This document shows, in pieces, positions 14,039 to 28,600 of a DNA stretch of 64,000 bases; position 1 is the stretch's first letter, and each line of letters starts with the position of its first letter. The DNA is taken from positions 29,845,422-29,909,421 of the forward strand of contig NC_135141.1 of assembly GCF_051014445.1 (NCBI RefSeq). The letters are read 5' to 3'. The notes beneath the pieces are model-generated. The model worked only from the letters and a program-made list of their open reading frames with translations. It had not been told where the DNA came from and did no database searches. A program made the position numbers and the translations under genes. This stretch comes from Colletes latitarsis (taxonomy: Eukaryota; Arthropoda; Insecta; Hymenoptera; Colletidae).

Positions 14039-17000
14039 CTCAGGGTTTAGTGCGTTCAGGCTCGACGTGGAAATTTATGGGTTCCCCTGAGCGCTGCTGG
14101 CAGCGCGGCTACCACGTACGGCGTGCTGATCGACGATCTTCACGATCCTCTAAATCCCAATAACGCGGTTACACGCGACGCGAAGGAGCAGTCGAGAAGA
14201 AACCCCATCAATGAAAAGTTATCGAGGGCTTCCGTCGCGCGCCTCTACGGTTATTGTCTTCTGGCTCGTATAAAAGGTACAAATATAAGATGGCAGGATA
14301 TTGCGTGGAGCGGACGATTCACGTTATCGCTTCGACGGATTATTTGCAGACTTCAGCGGAGTCTCGGAGACCTTGACTGGTCGCGAGTTACATTGGCACG
14401 TTGCGGCAGTCGTTTTCTCTTGTTCGCGACGGCGGACGCCTCCGATGTTATGGCACTGTAAGATCCATGAAGGATAATCGGCCAGGATAGATGGCTCTAA
14501 TCCCGCGTCCAGTGGCGTTCATTTACAATTGAAGCCAATCGCGACGAGGAGGCGCGAGTTCTTTTTCTCTCTCTCTTTTTCTCTTTCGTGACACGAAGTA
14601 GCCACGGTCGACGAATCGTCCTGCGCAATGGGAACCTGGGTAAAGTTAACGATGATGCTGGACGACTCTCGTGAATGGCGTGCATTGTGCCGTACGGGAG
14701 TAGCCGCGAACGATTATGTCCCCCGTCCCACGAAATGTCTCTCGCAGTGTCGCGGTCCACCGCTCCTCTAATTACAAACTGCTTAATTGGAGGCTACAAC
14801 GCGCGGCCCTGATACGCAGCTTTCTGATCCGTTTGGGAAACCATGCTGAAATCGAACGCAACGTTCGCCGCTGCACAGCGTTCGCGCACCGAATCTCTCC
14901 GTACGAAAATTTCCCGGTTGCCCGATTTAACGAAATCACTCGACCATCGCCCAACCGGAACTCGAACGATACCGGAATTGGGGCTAGGGTCGAGGCTACT
15001 CGAATATTTCACAAACGTTTCAACTCGATTCCGTTATTGTTCGAATTTTCTCTGTATCATTAACAAATGATTTTGCTTCTAAATAAAATTTATAAAACAG
15101 CAATATAATTCTTAATGCCTGATACATACTATATCAATGTATCACACTTTTTAGTCTAGTTATCGTTAGTGAAAAAGAATAAATATTCCAAGACTAATTG
15201 CTGATATATTTGTAGATATTAATAATAGATTTTTGTACACTGAAACTCAAATTGAAGATCGATATTTATTATATTTATTATAAATTAAGTTCTTTTTAAA
15301 ACTTGAATTTCATTTAATATTCGAGCGCCCACAGATTCGTATATTAAATTGTCTGCATGGTTTCAATCCTAGCACGGACGCTCCTGTACAGGCGCGATCA
15401 TTAATCGAGATTAAATGGTCGCTAATGAGAACAATAGATCGGAGAACGAGTGATTAATTCACGAGCCATCGATAATAACTTACAGTTTCCAAAATTTAAG
15501 CTGTAAATTTAATCACCGTAAAATATTGCCGGTGAAACGTTTGCTATACGATCGCCTATTACGATCTACTATTCGAATGTTCTATTAACCAAACCAAGGG
15601 TAATAACCGTAAGAATTGCTCGTTACAAGAATTTAGTATGAATATTAATGTCGTGAAAGTGATGTAACAGCAACTAAACACGTTGGACGCTATTAATTGC
15701 ATGAAACCAGGATACGATTATTGGCATTTAGAATTAGTTTATTAGGAATCTTTCAATCATTACGAGAAATGAGAACTTGTGGCTGTGAATCATTGAAAAA
15801 TGCGATATCAAGAAACAATTATCTTACACTTTCGAGGAACAGACGTACAGTTTACTGCACAGCTAAAGTTGGTGTGTGCAAAATGTCGTTTATGCAAAAT
15901 TTGAATTTCACGGAATGCTGACGTAAGTGAAACTATATTTGACTGTCAGTTATTATAGATCATACTAAAGAGGAAGTAATCTCTTGCGAAACGTGTGAAT
16001 TAACTCTCAAGGAATACTCCAAATATTACATACGTCTAAACAATAATTAAATTTTCTAAAATTCGTAACGACAATCTGAAATGCATTTGAATTTCCGCTG
16101 AAAAACTTGCATCGTCGGTGAAAACTGATCCTTATCGTACAGCGATGGAAAACTTCGTGGAAATTCCGGCACACTCTATTCCTTTGATCTTCCGCCAACA
16201 GGTTTTCATTTCTTTAAGCGTGCCGATCGATATACAAAATAAATTGCTCCGAAATGAAAAATCCCGGTGCAAACAACGTTTGAAGACTTTTCAACGCCAA
16301 GAGAATATAAACAAAGAGGCGTACAGAAGCTGTATCGATTAAATATACCAAGTTTCATTGTTGACGTTTCATCTTGTATACGGTGCACTGTACTATAAAT
16401 AACACCGACATATTTACGGAAAAATCTCTGGCGTTTATTCTTTTCAGTGGTCGTGAATTAATCAGCGGAACGCGGTAAAATATCAATATCGCTGTTCGTG
16501 GGGAAACGGAAGCGGTTATTGGGCGCGCAATAACGTTCCCGGAACGTTCGTAAACCTAACCGGTATTTTGCTCGAAAAGGCGGCGTGACGCCGAACGTCG
16601 TGATACGAGCGTTCTCTCGAGCGTACGGAGAAATATCGCCCAGCTGTCGCGTGTGCAAATAAAAGGCGAGTTTCGATTACGTAAAATATAGTAAACGTCG
16701 TCTGGTATGCGCTCGAAGCTACAAACACGTAGCCGGTTACGAATAACCTCAAACATCCCAGGCTCGTAACCGACCGCTAAACGCAAACGTGCTTACGGGT
16801 TTACAACAGCGTAGAAAGCGTATTCGTTTTTATCGCGGAACGGTGTAACGTATCGGAGGGACAGCATGGTGGCCACGGGCCGGCGAGACGCATTTCGTGT
16901 ACAAACGGCGGGACAACATACGAGGACAGACGTACTTGACGATTCCTGGGGGTCAATGGATGGCTCCGTTTGGCAGGACTCGAATAAAGGGACGTTTCCT

Positions 17001-17254
17001 CGACGTTATATCACAGCGGTGACGATTCACGGGCAGGCGTCGCCACTCCTTCGCGGGACACCTGTGTGCCTTCTGGCTGCAGGTGAGAGGTGAGCGAGAC
17101 GGAGAGAAAGGACGCAACGATTATAAACACAGAAGCACATACTACGCGCGTACGCACAGAAAACACAGGTGCAAAAGAGACGGAGATATTTTTGCAGGCA
17201 CAACTGTGGGAAGGCACGGGGTGCCACGAACTCCGAACTTAGCACGAGAAACGA

Positions 17255-17286
<32 letters not shown>

Positions 17287-20200
17287 ACGCCGACGTCGAC
17301 AGGAAAGCACGCACACGAAAGTTGACACACACGCTCGGTCCACCGCGAGAGACACTGTATAAACGCGTAGACGTCTCGTCGCTGGAAGTTCCTGATCAAA
17401 CGAATTCGCTCGGATGGCACGCACACACGCCACGGGGTTGCACGGTTCGCGCGTGGACGGATTCGCGACGGAATTAATTACGAGCGTATACGATGCAACA
17501 TGTAAAAAGCAAACTCGAGCCAAGCGATACGGGCAACAACGACAACGACGACCGCGCCACGAAACACACACCGAGCGAGGCTCGCGAACACTGAGGGCGG
17601 CCATGCGATCGCCGCGCCGCCACGCGCTACCAACAAGCATCGTCGACCACGAGACAACGCTATGCCGGCAGAATGGGGGAAAGTGAACCTTCTATACTAA
17701 CTTCGTCGTAATTTTTCATTAATGAATTTACGGAAGGTCTCGTAGCTGACTGCCCGGTTACAACTAGCTACGAATATGACGGATACACGCAGTGCCACGC
17801 TTTCCTAGACGCAAAAAACACCTACGTCTCAAGCTCCGATCTATGACTGACGCGAATTGTTCCATGCTCCATTATACCAACGCTTCGCACATTCAAATAT
17901 CCCACTATTCGAATGCTATTTGAATACACTTCATATTCGTATATACAGTTTTATTTTGTCGAAGAAAGACCGATACGTTTACATTTTGCAATAAATTGTC
18001 TTTTAGAAATATTCGAAGCTCATTCACAGTATTTGAATATTCCTAGTTCCACTCCATTTGAAACTGAAAGTTCAAATACTGAATTTAATTTGTTTTTGAC
18101 GCGTTACACAAATTTCTGCAATTTTGTAAATCATGTTTTTACAATATGAGAAATGTATTCTCATATTTCCAACAGCCTTGCTTTGTGTTATTTTTCGTTT
18201 CACGTGTTACTGTTATCGAATATTAGAGACGCAATTTAATCAGTTTCAAGATTCATCGTCTGTGTAATTTCATTAAAAGACTGCCCAAAAAAAGATAGAT
18301 TGTATAATCCATTTTCTCGAGCCTTCGTTTCCTTATCAAAAATAACAAAAAACACAATATCGCAGCTGCCCAGATCTAACTGAATCGAAACCGTAAAGTT
18401 CAAAGTGGAGATTTGAAAAAGCTTTTAAGCTCCCAAGGAGATAAGATGCTAAAAATAATTGACGGTAATTTCGAGAACATGAAAATAGTAAATGAAAACT
18501 GACAAAAATATTCTACTCCATGTATCATTCCTGTTATCTTCACGACCGAAACAATTTTGAAAAGAATCGCTAAGCTTCTGAGATTACCAAATCGTCGCAT
18601 CAAACTTTGATCGAACGTGAATCACAATTAGTTTCCTCTTCGCGTCGATCAAAGATTAAGTAAGAAGAGACTTTATTGTCGTTGAAACTCGTGATGCTAG
18701 AAACACGTTGATCACATAACGAACACGTGATAGTCGACTACACTGTACGACTACATTCTCCAAGCTTATCGTACTTGTGCGCTCTGTATGTTTCCGTACA
18801 TGTTCTTTTGTTGCTTTAATTGAAGAAAATTATAGATTACGTTGGAATGCTGTCCGTGCTGCACATTATACTCCAAAAATATTAACCACGAGTCATACTC
18901 GTGATCGACTTTGAACGCGTACAATGATAATTACAAACCGCAGTCACGCGAATATTCACTGCTGCGCAAGTCTTCTAAAATGATACCTTATTACGTGCTC
19001 CGTGTCTTTTGTATGTTTTTCTCGAGTTTGTTTGTACGCAATAAGCGTTTAATTACTCGATACGTACGATATTCAACGTAACCCGTTTCGTTTCGATCGT
19101 TTTAATCACACATTTTGATCCGTTAAACGTGGCGAACTTTAAAAAAAAAAAATCAAATTCAGGCGATTTCCTGTATCCGGAAGAGCTGCTGTTTTAATTA
19201 AACGCATCCAGACCGTGCATTGAAATTCCGATGTAAGGGGTTAATTAAAAGTTCGGGCAAACAATTAGAGAAACAATGATTTCCGAGCAGTCCCCTGTTT
19301 CAGTTTACCGTAGGATAAAACGGCCTCGGGAAACACCTACCTGGAATCTTCAATTTTCTCTGTACAAAAGGACGATCGAAAAAGTTTCGAATTCTCTTTA
19401 ATAAATTAAACTTGGCGATTGCATCGAGCCGCTGATGGGTTGTATTACTTTTATAATTATTCCTATAGAGAAATAAATAAGTTTCAAAATGAAAATTTAT
19501 AAGAATTCCGTTAACTGTCCGATCGAATGGGATCAAACTCTGTTACAAAGGGCTGAACTGTCTGCTCGAACTATGCCCTGTCGATGGATGGAATCGACCG
19601 TCAACGGACGCATCGAGGCGCGAACATTCGAACTGGAGAAGCCCACAGGCTGGAGCATGACGCGAACCACGTGGTATTTCCGAGGCGTCTAGACTCCCTA
19701 ATTTAAACCGACTCGCGGATCTACCGACGTTTCAGCCCCGTCTAGCCGCTGTCACAACGAACGACTGAAATATGAGAAACACTTTGCGGTACGGGCCAGC
19801 GCTCCGAAAAGAGGAGCAGATTTTTTCGCGATGATCGCCACTACGAATCGCCACATTTGAAAACAAAGGATGCTCGAGGATGGCCTCTTAACGCGTTTCC
19901 CGCGGTAGCTCTTGTCGCAAATCGCGACGCGTTCGTTACCACCGGTTGGAAATCCAACCTTTATTTAATCCATCGTCTGCTTTTAATTACAGAAAAATTT
20001 AATGTATCAAAATGATCACCTATCGTGCACAACGCGATACTGCTCTTCGGTCGATACTTCATTTTTTTAGACGGACATGATCCAGGATGACATCGCTGTC
20101 GCGCGTGTGTGATGGATGGCAACGAACTTGTTAATATTTGAACAGCTGGTAAAGTGGACTATTTATTGACTACTGCGACTAATGGTGATGGAGAATCTGA

Positions 20201-22049
20201 TTCGACTATTTTTTTTTGCATATAACTATAAGATTTCAACGAGTCCCGTACCCCTTCTTTGGTCAAATAGTCGTACAAATGATAGCGGAATTATTTTATG
20301 GGAAGAATCATCGAGTCCATGGGTTTTATTACACGCGAGGAAGAAGACACGATGGAAATCGAACTGAAAAGTCGGTCGAAAATAGAACGGAAACGGTATT
20401 ATGTTCTACGGTTTGCTAACCCGGTGCTCTCATCCTTTACGCTCGATTGCGGCTTAAGCAACATGCGTCTGCGTCGAAAAGTAGCGGAAACTACCGCCGA
20501 GAGATGCATTTATTGGCACGAGCCCAGTGGAGTCGCTTCTCCAGCGTGTCCCTCGCCAAATGTAGCTCCGCGACCGCCGTGTGCGTAATTGTGTCCGTGC
20601 GAACGGGGAAACAACGCAGTTTTAAATGCTCCACCGCGAATACGCGTATCAATCCGCGATCTTGCCGCGTGGAAAGACCGTCGCGTTACGGTTCAGTTCA
20701 ATGGTCAAAGCTCTTCCGTCTATTGGCTCCTCGCGACGCAAAGGTTCGTTCGTAATATTAAGTCAGGTATATAAACTACCCTCTGACCCGATCCATCGAT
20801 CGCAGTGAATTAAGGTCGATCCGTCGAAGAAGAAACTACGCTTTGGCCGAAGCTACGCGCGCACCGTCTACTTCTCGTCGATCGAACCGTTTGGTCGAGG
20901 AGCAAAGATTTCGACAAAAATGCTATCGACAGTTTAACGACGGTACTTGAATGGAATTTATCACGAGAACGAGACGGGCTGACATTAAATTCCGCTTTAA
21001 GCCCGGGTAAAATAGCCCCCTGAATGTTTGAAATGTTGAGGGGAAGTTCATGGCGATAATTATATGCCTGGTGCGCAAGTATTCGGGTGGTACGTACGCC
21101 TCGAATATGGCCAAATGGATTCGAACAACGACGCGCACTCGGGTTGTACGTAATCGACGAACTCGTCCAGAAAGTACGCGAATTGTTATCAACGTTGAGC
21201 TATGAGTGACGTTGCGATTGATGACAGAGGAATTTTAACTAAAAATTGGAACGAGCAAAGAATTCCGTCGGATGGAATTTTGATTCGACGATCAAAATAT
21301 TTGGGGAAGATTGTTTCGATAAAGATTAATAGCGCATTGCTATCGTAAAATTCGAATTTATGGACGGAGAGGATTTCAATCTCGTCGCGGGCGTCACTCG
21401 TTTTCAGGGACATTCTTTATAGTTGCACGCTTCGCGTAGAAGCTATCGAGACGATTTATTTAAATACAGATGTTTCGATGGGCGTATGAACTCCTCGCGC
21501 GGGGATCCGGAATAATCTATTATTATCCGGTATGTTGTGAGCAATTCCAGGAACCGCTCGGTCGAGCGAACGCCGCCCACTTAACCGTATTATTAATTGC
21601 AATAAGGAACGAGTGTCGTCGCTGACCCGAATTACGGGACAATTTACAATTAAGTGGCGGAGACGTATAATTAAGGCAAAGTGACGGTGCATCAGCGACA
21701 ACCGCAACCGTCTAGCGGCAGCTGGTGTTGCACTTACGACTTCCTTCTGCTTTCACGAGTTCCTAAATGCAATCTGGCCGCAACAAGCAACCGCGGGCCC
21801 AAACGAACCCGTTCCTACCTGCGGGAAAATCACTTTCCATGAATTGCATTTGCCAGGGCCTGGCTTTTCCGATTGTCACCGGCGAGAAAAGTGACACGGT
21901 CGAATTTGCTACGCGATTGCGCGCGCCACGGATGCGACTGACACTGCATTCCATTCGCAACGTTTCGACGATACTTGCGCAGCGATGGGTTCGAGACACG
22001 TATCCATCGAAACAAACATTGTACGGTCTGAACTAGCAGTGTTTATTTG
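14039..22049. other. Putative long intron, part 1
   Basis: Mixed sequence on the 5' side of the exon at 14038. It contains a CT-rich tract near 14565 and the CpG-rich (ACG)n block at 17.0-17.7 kb. No splice-bounded coding exon was recognised. Confidence 0.45.
17250..17300. repeat. (ACG)n trinucleotide microsatellite in a CpG-rich block
   Basis: An uninterrupted ACG/CGA run of about nine units continues with GCG and CCG variants. It sits in a GC-rich block (about 17.0-17.7 kb) with stop-free frames on both strands, which explains the poly-Asp, poly-Thr and poly-Arg ORFs there. Confidence 0.8.
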
Positions 22050-22640
22050 TTAAAACGTGTATTCAAAACTTTCAGACAGTTTATAAAAAAAGTGTGTGTA
22101 TGCCCAAGATGCAAAAAAATTGTCTTGACATCCAGCACACGAAACTCTCAGTGGAAGAATCTCTTTGGGGTATAACGCCTTCGGTCAAATTTATTCTCCC
22201 TTTGTTATGAACCACTCAATCTTACAAATACAGAAGTCATGGTGTGTGTCTCAAAGGGGTGGCGTTTGCTTCTAGAGTATTATTATATAGAACTGTTAAC
22301 AGTTGAGGAAGATTAGAGAAACAGCAGAGCACATTAGAGGAATGAAGAGGGAACCCAACGTGTGAGTTGATGAGGAAATACACAAATAGGAGAAAGAAGA
22401 GAGAAGAGAGAGGAAAACTCGAATTTTATCAACCACACAAATAAACACATGGGAGGTGTTTATGTGTGGGGGACAAACAAGCAATGAAAGTCAACTCAAA
22501 GCAACACTCAGAGAGAGAGCACAGGGCGGTCACCCATCTCCGAGGCGCACGCGGCTGAACGCGCTTTACGTGACTAACGGCTGGGAGTCGACTCAAACAC
22601 ATGAGACCGACTCCGCTGTTGATGTTATAGACTAATATTT
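22050..22640. mobile_element. Possible SINE-like repeat with a 5S-rRNA-like motif
   Basis: The segment differs in texture from its surroundings: purine-rich (GA) tracts, a CA/GT-rich stretch and a GC-rich tail. On the minus strand the tail reads GTTAGTCACG and, further on, GGAGATGGGTGACCGCC. The latter resembles the GGATGGG-GACCGC segment of the 5S rRNA internal promoter, as in 5S-derived SINEs. It is not an intact 5S gene. Ends not determined. Confidence 0.3.
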
Positions 22641-25600
22641 TTCATTTTTTCAACAAGAAAATGTTTTTATTTTTTAAACGCAACAATACACATTAATTAA
22701 AATACTCTACGTACTAAAAAAATATTATTTAGACTTCTAAAAATATATTTTCATAATTTAAAAATGGCAATTCAAAGACTGGAACACGCGCATATTGTAA
22801 AACTTGATCATAGTATGCACTATTACATTTTTTACAACATTTAAGATTTAATAATTGCGACTTGTATATTTTTGCAGAGAAACAAAGCTGTTTGCTCCAG
22901 TTTTCAAAATGAACACCTTTCAGATCGATGATAAAGATTTTAATAATTCCTTAAGAACCAAATTGTTGTTCTTACGAAACTAGTAACTTCTCTACGTGTT
23001 GTATTCATAAATACTGTATTGGGCATTGGCATTTAACGAGCTTGCAGTACATTATGCATCACAGATTAGTTATTTGAAAACGTAACTGTATATTACGAAA
23101 CTACAAAGCCAGTTAATGGGCTTGTAATTGGCCTTGGCAAGTATGCGACGTGTACGACGTATCGAGGGAAGGATCTACGATTAACTTTAATGCAAACTAA
23201 AAGCGTTTATCGTGCGACCACGCGATAACTGCTTGCGCTACGTCCGTTGGATTGTTGGCCAACCGACTGGATAAGACGTTTCTCGACGCGATAATGGCAG
23301 GAAATTAACGACAGCTAAAAGGGATGGAAACAGCGGACGAAGTAATGAAGAGATTGCTTTCCTTATTACCGTGTAAATTCATCCTAGTTTACTACATTAG
23401 CAGTCACTGGCGAAAGTAAAAGTATCGACTCTCGCAAAAAGTTAAGTAGCCCCTTCTTCGAACCGTATCAATATTTCCTTCGTTTATAATCAAAATAACG
23501 TAAATGGAAACGAATCGAGACCCGATGTTCCATTTCAAGGAGCGTGAAATTTTACGAATTTCTTAAAACTGTGTCACCATGATTCTCAAACATTTACTAC
23601 GGCGCATGGAAACGATCCAGCGGAAGAAAGACGTTAAAACTGTTAAAACATTTATTCCCGCAAACTTGGGGCTCTTTCGCGGAGCTTTAATGGAAATTAG
23701 AGAAAAATAACGTCTTCTTTCCGCGAATATTATCTCTCGAAACGTTATTTTCATTTTTTAATTATACCGGGAGGATAATCCAGCACCTCGTGCGTTTAAT
23801 CATGCATTTAATAAACTCGTTGTCTGGAAATTAAATTTCATTCCCCGTTATGGTTACTCGACGAAATGGGGAGGAAAGTTTAATCCCTTTATTGTCGCGA
23901 TATAAGAGGAGGACTCATAATCCCGGATACAAAGCGGCCGCAGTGTAATCCCGACGAAAAAAAGCTCGAAAGTTGGGGGGACATTTGTAACGAATAAAGG
24001 TATACTAACATCCGCCACAATATCGTAGCCCGACTACTTCGTAAATGTAAGTGGCGGCCCCTTCCCGTTCTTTTCAGATTAACGTAATGGAATAAATTAC
24101 TTCGAGTTTCAACTCCAGGACTTTTCCCGATGCGATGGCATTGCTAGGCGTGCTCGAATCTCGTTATCTTCTGCTTTTTCACAACTTTCTGTTAACTAAC
24201 GAACGTTCTCCAATTTGCTAAAGTTTCCAGCGAATCGCCCTATTCGGGATAGAGCATTCCCAAGAGAAAGGAACGCTTTTCGAGATTCTTCGCAGCACGT
24301 CGAACGAACAGTCAAAAACTAAATCAAAATTCCATCCTCGATTCGTTGGAGAATTTCAGATATTTTAAAATAAATTGATTAACACGAGAGGACAACATAT
24401 ATTAATGTTCGTTGCGACTAGGTGTGGACACAAAGGGGTTATAGCATTTTTTATATAGATGTGCTTGAACGAAGCCATGAAGCGTGTCTGGTGAAAACGC
24501 CACAAAGGCAAATCAGGATTTACGAGTGGTGTACTCGAAAAACAAAGCCACCCCCGCAGACGCCGATAAACCCTGCTCGAGATACACCCGACGGATTATT
24601 ATAAAAGACGTCATTAATATCGCAGAATCTCCACGTTGACGGTTTCTCACCCACAAAGAGTAAATCTACACACACGTTCATTTTGTTAAAAATCTTTAAT
24701 ATGATTTATTGTAACTTTTCGCTGGAATAAATTCTATTATTCGATTAAAATCTTGTTCATCTTTGGTATAGACCTAAAATAGGTCCTAAAAATTTAAATT
24801 CCACGTTATTGATCAACGTCGTTGGAACAAGATAGCAAAGCTTTGTTCTTCTAAACAGGGAAACTATTATCAATACGAATGTTTTAGAGTATCGTCAAAG
24901 CGAAGAAAAATTTGACTAACTTTAAAACACAAAGAGGCACCGCGAATCAGAAGTTATCGCAATTTCTGCATGCCTCTAGGCTACGACGTTTGCCAAGAAG
25001 CGTTCAGCGATCTCTGCTGGATATAAATAAATGCCAAAACAAATTCTCGCAGTGGCGGTCACCTAATTCTCTTTACCACTAATTTTCCCTCGACACGTTT
25101 TCAACAATAACAACCGAGGCGAGTCGCGTCCTCTTCGAAAGAAAAACATATCCCACTTGGACGAGTACTATTCTTACCTAATCCAGTTACAGTAATTTTC
25201 ATTTATTCGTTTACAAGTAACATGTACTCGTTCTGAATGAAATTTACTCTGTCGAATCGATCCAGGAAAACCTGGTCGAACGTGACGCTCGTTTCATCGA
25301 CATCGTCTTTCAATTTGCTGGCGTCTTCCTGCGGCCTGGACAAGGTTAGACAACCTTCTCTAAATACCAGGCTGCATCATCGTGCTCCGGTTTTCTATCG
25401 TCCTCGCGGCGTAGCCAAAGCCGCAACAACGACCGCAAGGAAATTCTTCGAAGTCAGCTAGGGATGGAATCAAGTTCAATTCACGCTCGTGAATCCGAGT
25501 CGAGTCGTGTTTCTTTGTCGAAATATTAATGTACGGGAGGGTTTGGAATCTAGCCAGTCAAGATTCGAATTTGCTTGCAAGGTGCTTGATCCCATCACTA

Positions 25601-28600
25601 GACGACACCGTCTCAACGACGTTCCTGCCACCCTCGAAATCCGCGAGGTTCCTCGTCGCTTGGCACAAGGATCGCGAACGCGTCGCCCAGGACGAAATCA
25701 GGACACCGGGTCTTATGATAATACGTGGCCGGATTTCTTGGCTAGGTCCTGGTAAAAGATACAGGAATTTAGCCAGGAACTGAGATTGGTTCGTGTTCTA
25801 TGAATTGCAACTTATATTCGAGCGACAGTCTTATTACTCTTACTACCTGAATGAGAAATATCCTTCGAACGCAGATATTATTTTAACGATGAAAATTTCT
25901 CGGAATACAAATAAATATATTCGAAAGGTAAAAATTAAGTATTAAGTAAGAAAATTTGAACTTAACATGTGGAATCCTTAACAGAAGAGTAATCTCTTGT
26001 TGATGAATGATGAATAAGTTAACCATACCCTATTGGACATTCATTAATCACAATTATTGATTACTCGGTAATCATAATCATTAATCACTACCTTCGTTAC
26101 TCGTTAATCATTGGTCATGCTTATTATATCCAACTCTGCCGAGGCTGGGCAAATATTCGCAAGTTCGGTGAGCGATACATGCGAATTTCTATGGAACTAC
26201 ACGTTCATTAGACCAATTTAAGAACTTTAATTACTTTTACGCATTCAGTAATTCCCTCCCTGAAGACTAAATAAACCGTGGGAAGTTTCGTGAAAATTTT
26301 CGGCGCGTTACACACCGAATTTTCCTCGTTAGAAGCGTTGGTGTACAAAGATGTCATTGTCGAAAATACCGATTCACGCCCGCCAAGTTTCTCTTCATTG
26401 TGGCTCTCGGTAACAGATATCGACTATAAAAAACGTTACGAACGCATAACGATCATGGAATGCGGTACAAGAAGACATCGTGTTATGTAGCAACCGGTTT
26501 GAAATAACTCGTGCAACCCTAGGCCTGTTCTAAAATAAAGAAACCACGAATTCGCTTTGCATGTCAATGAATCAGCGGTTCCCGTGGAAGAACAACGAGA
26601 TAAATCGCATCGTTACGAGGAAATATCGAGCGTGTACACAACGCTTAACGAACGGAAGTTAATAAAAGCGCCCATGCGACGAGCCGTGTTTGCAATTAAA
26701 GGAAGTGCACCTAATTTCGACGCCTTAAGGGGTTGTCTTTAGTTATAATTTGAATTTAACAATTTTTTCTGAACGAGGAATTTCTCATGTTCGAAAGCGA
26801 CGCCGCGAAATTGCATCGAAGTTGTTATAGCTGGTATTAAAAAAGATTCTCTGGAGTGCAGCGGAGCTGAATATTGAAAACGTCCGTGCATCGATCGCTT
26901 CGTGTCTAATTCTCGGCAAACCGGAGTGGTTTGCGTGGCAGTCGAGAACAAACAGAGGGCCGCGAATTTCCATAAGAATGAAGTTTGTAAATGTTCTCTG
27001 CGCCCCACCTCTAACGAATACCCGAGGCGCAAGGAATTGTGCAAGTGCGGTTTACTTTCCCAGATTCGATATTCCCTGCGGTTTTCTGGTGTTCGTTCTG
27101 TCTTGCGTACGCGCGATAAATTATCCAACCGAGTATCGAATCTCTGTCAGTGGATTTACCGCGCCAATGTCACAGGAAGAAATAATTGCAGCCTGTCCCG
27201 GCCATACATTAACTATATAAACGACGGTTATTGACGCAAAAGTATTAAATTCCAGGGCAATGCAAAATATATTTTAAATTCTATTTAGTATTCAAAGAAT
27301 TCGCAAATAAATTGCTCGTCAAGTAGAGGATAAAATAACAGGCACAAAGTATAAATATAGTTTGATGATAACGAGCAAACATAAATCTGAGAAAGGGATG
27401 AAGATACGAGCGAACGGAGAAAAGAAAACAACATTTTAATTACCTAAGATATTATAGATGTTACTAGAGATTTATTTAGTTCAGGGAATAAAATAGAAGT
27501 ATGCAAAGTCTCGAATAAAATTCTATTGTTAGCTATGGAGTAATCGTTCTCTCTGACGAGTAATTCGAACGGAAAGCATTATGCAAGGCATATCATTGAA
27601 AACGCGACGAAACCAGAAAGTTTCGAAGGAAGCGAACAGAGCATTTCGTTGAGTAAATCGCGTGAAAGGATTAGTTCGCGAATACTTTCAACGATCGTCG
27701 CCAACTTCTATTTTACAACAGAGTGGAAATAGTTGGGTGCCTCGAAAAACATTGCACATTCGAAAACCTTATTTTATTACAGAATAAGGCAATTGTTAAA
27801 ACGTGTGTACTCAATTTACTGTCTGAAAATATAATCACAAGTTAATAAAGAATTCATGCAATATTTTCCGGAGTATTCAACGTCGAACAATTATGAACCG
27901 AAATATTTTTCCAGCGGTGGATCCGTCGAAGAACCGCGGTAAATCTTCCTTAAGCCGACCTTAACCGCAAATTTCTGCTTCTTTTATCGTGATTTACGAC
28001 CATCAAAACGCAGAGGAAAGAGAAAACCGAAGGATACCGCGAAAGAAGGCAACGCGTCCTGGGAAACTGGCCGGCGTCCGTTTCACGAAATCAATGATAC
28101 GCGTGACGATGCAACTGCAGCTGCATCCGCGGTATAATCGACGAACGAATAAAATGCGACACTCGACCGTGTTCGAAAATCCCGATCAAAGAAGCACATT
28201 TCTCTACAAACGTGCCAAAACCTCGATTTAACGGGCACATCTGCGAGTTGCATGCGTTTGACATTCGATTTGCAAAAAGGAACAGATGTTTCGCGCGCCC
28301 CAAATAAATAATACAAATTTCTTTCCCCGAGTAACGTTAAAGGTTCTGCTAATGAACGTTTCCGTCATGATATGCAATATCTTTGCGTGCTCTTGAACGT
28401 TTTTATAAGACGTCAATCATCCGAAAAAGCAAGGTTCGACATATTCTACTGGAACGTACTCTCAGATGACGAGATAGTCTTTCCGCGGGGTCACTGAATA
28501 ATTAAACGGCGAATCGAAAAGCTGCTCTCGAATGTTTTTTTAAGCGACCTGTCCAATTATCTATGCGTCGAAAGTCGTTGGGAAAAAATATTCTTAATCG

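Noticed and set aside
17027..17640. Poly-Asp, poly-Ser, poly-Arg and poly-Val ORFs
   Set aside because: All are readings of one (ACG)n microsatellite and its flanks.
22525..22544. Functional 5S rRNA gene
   Set aside because: Only a short control-region-like motif is present; the rest of the 5S sequence is absent.
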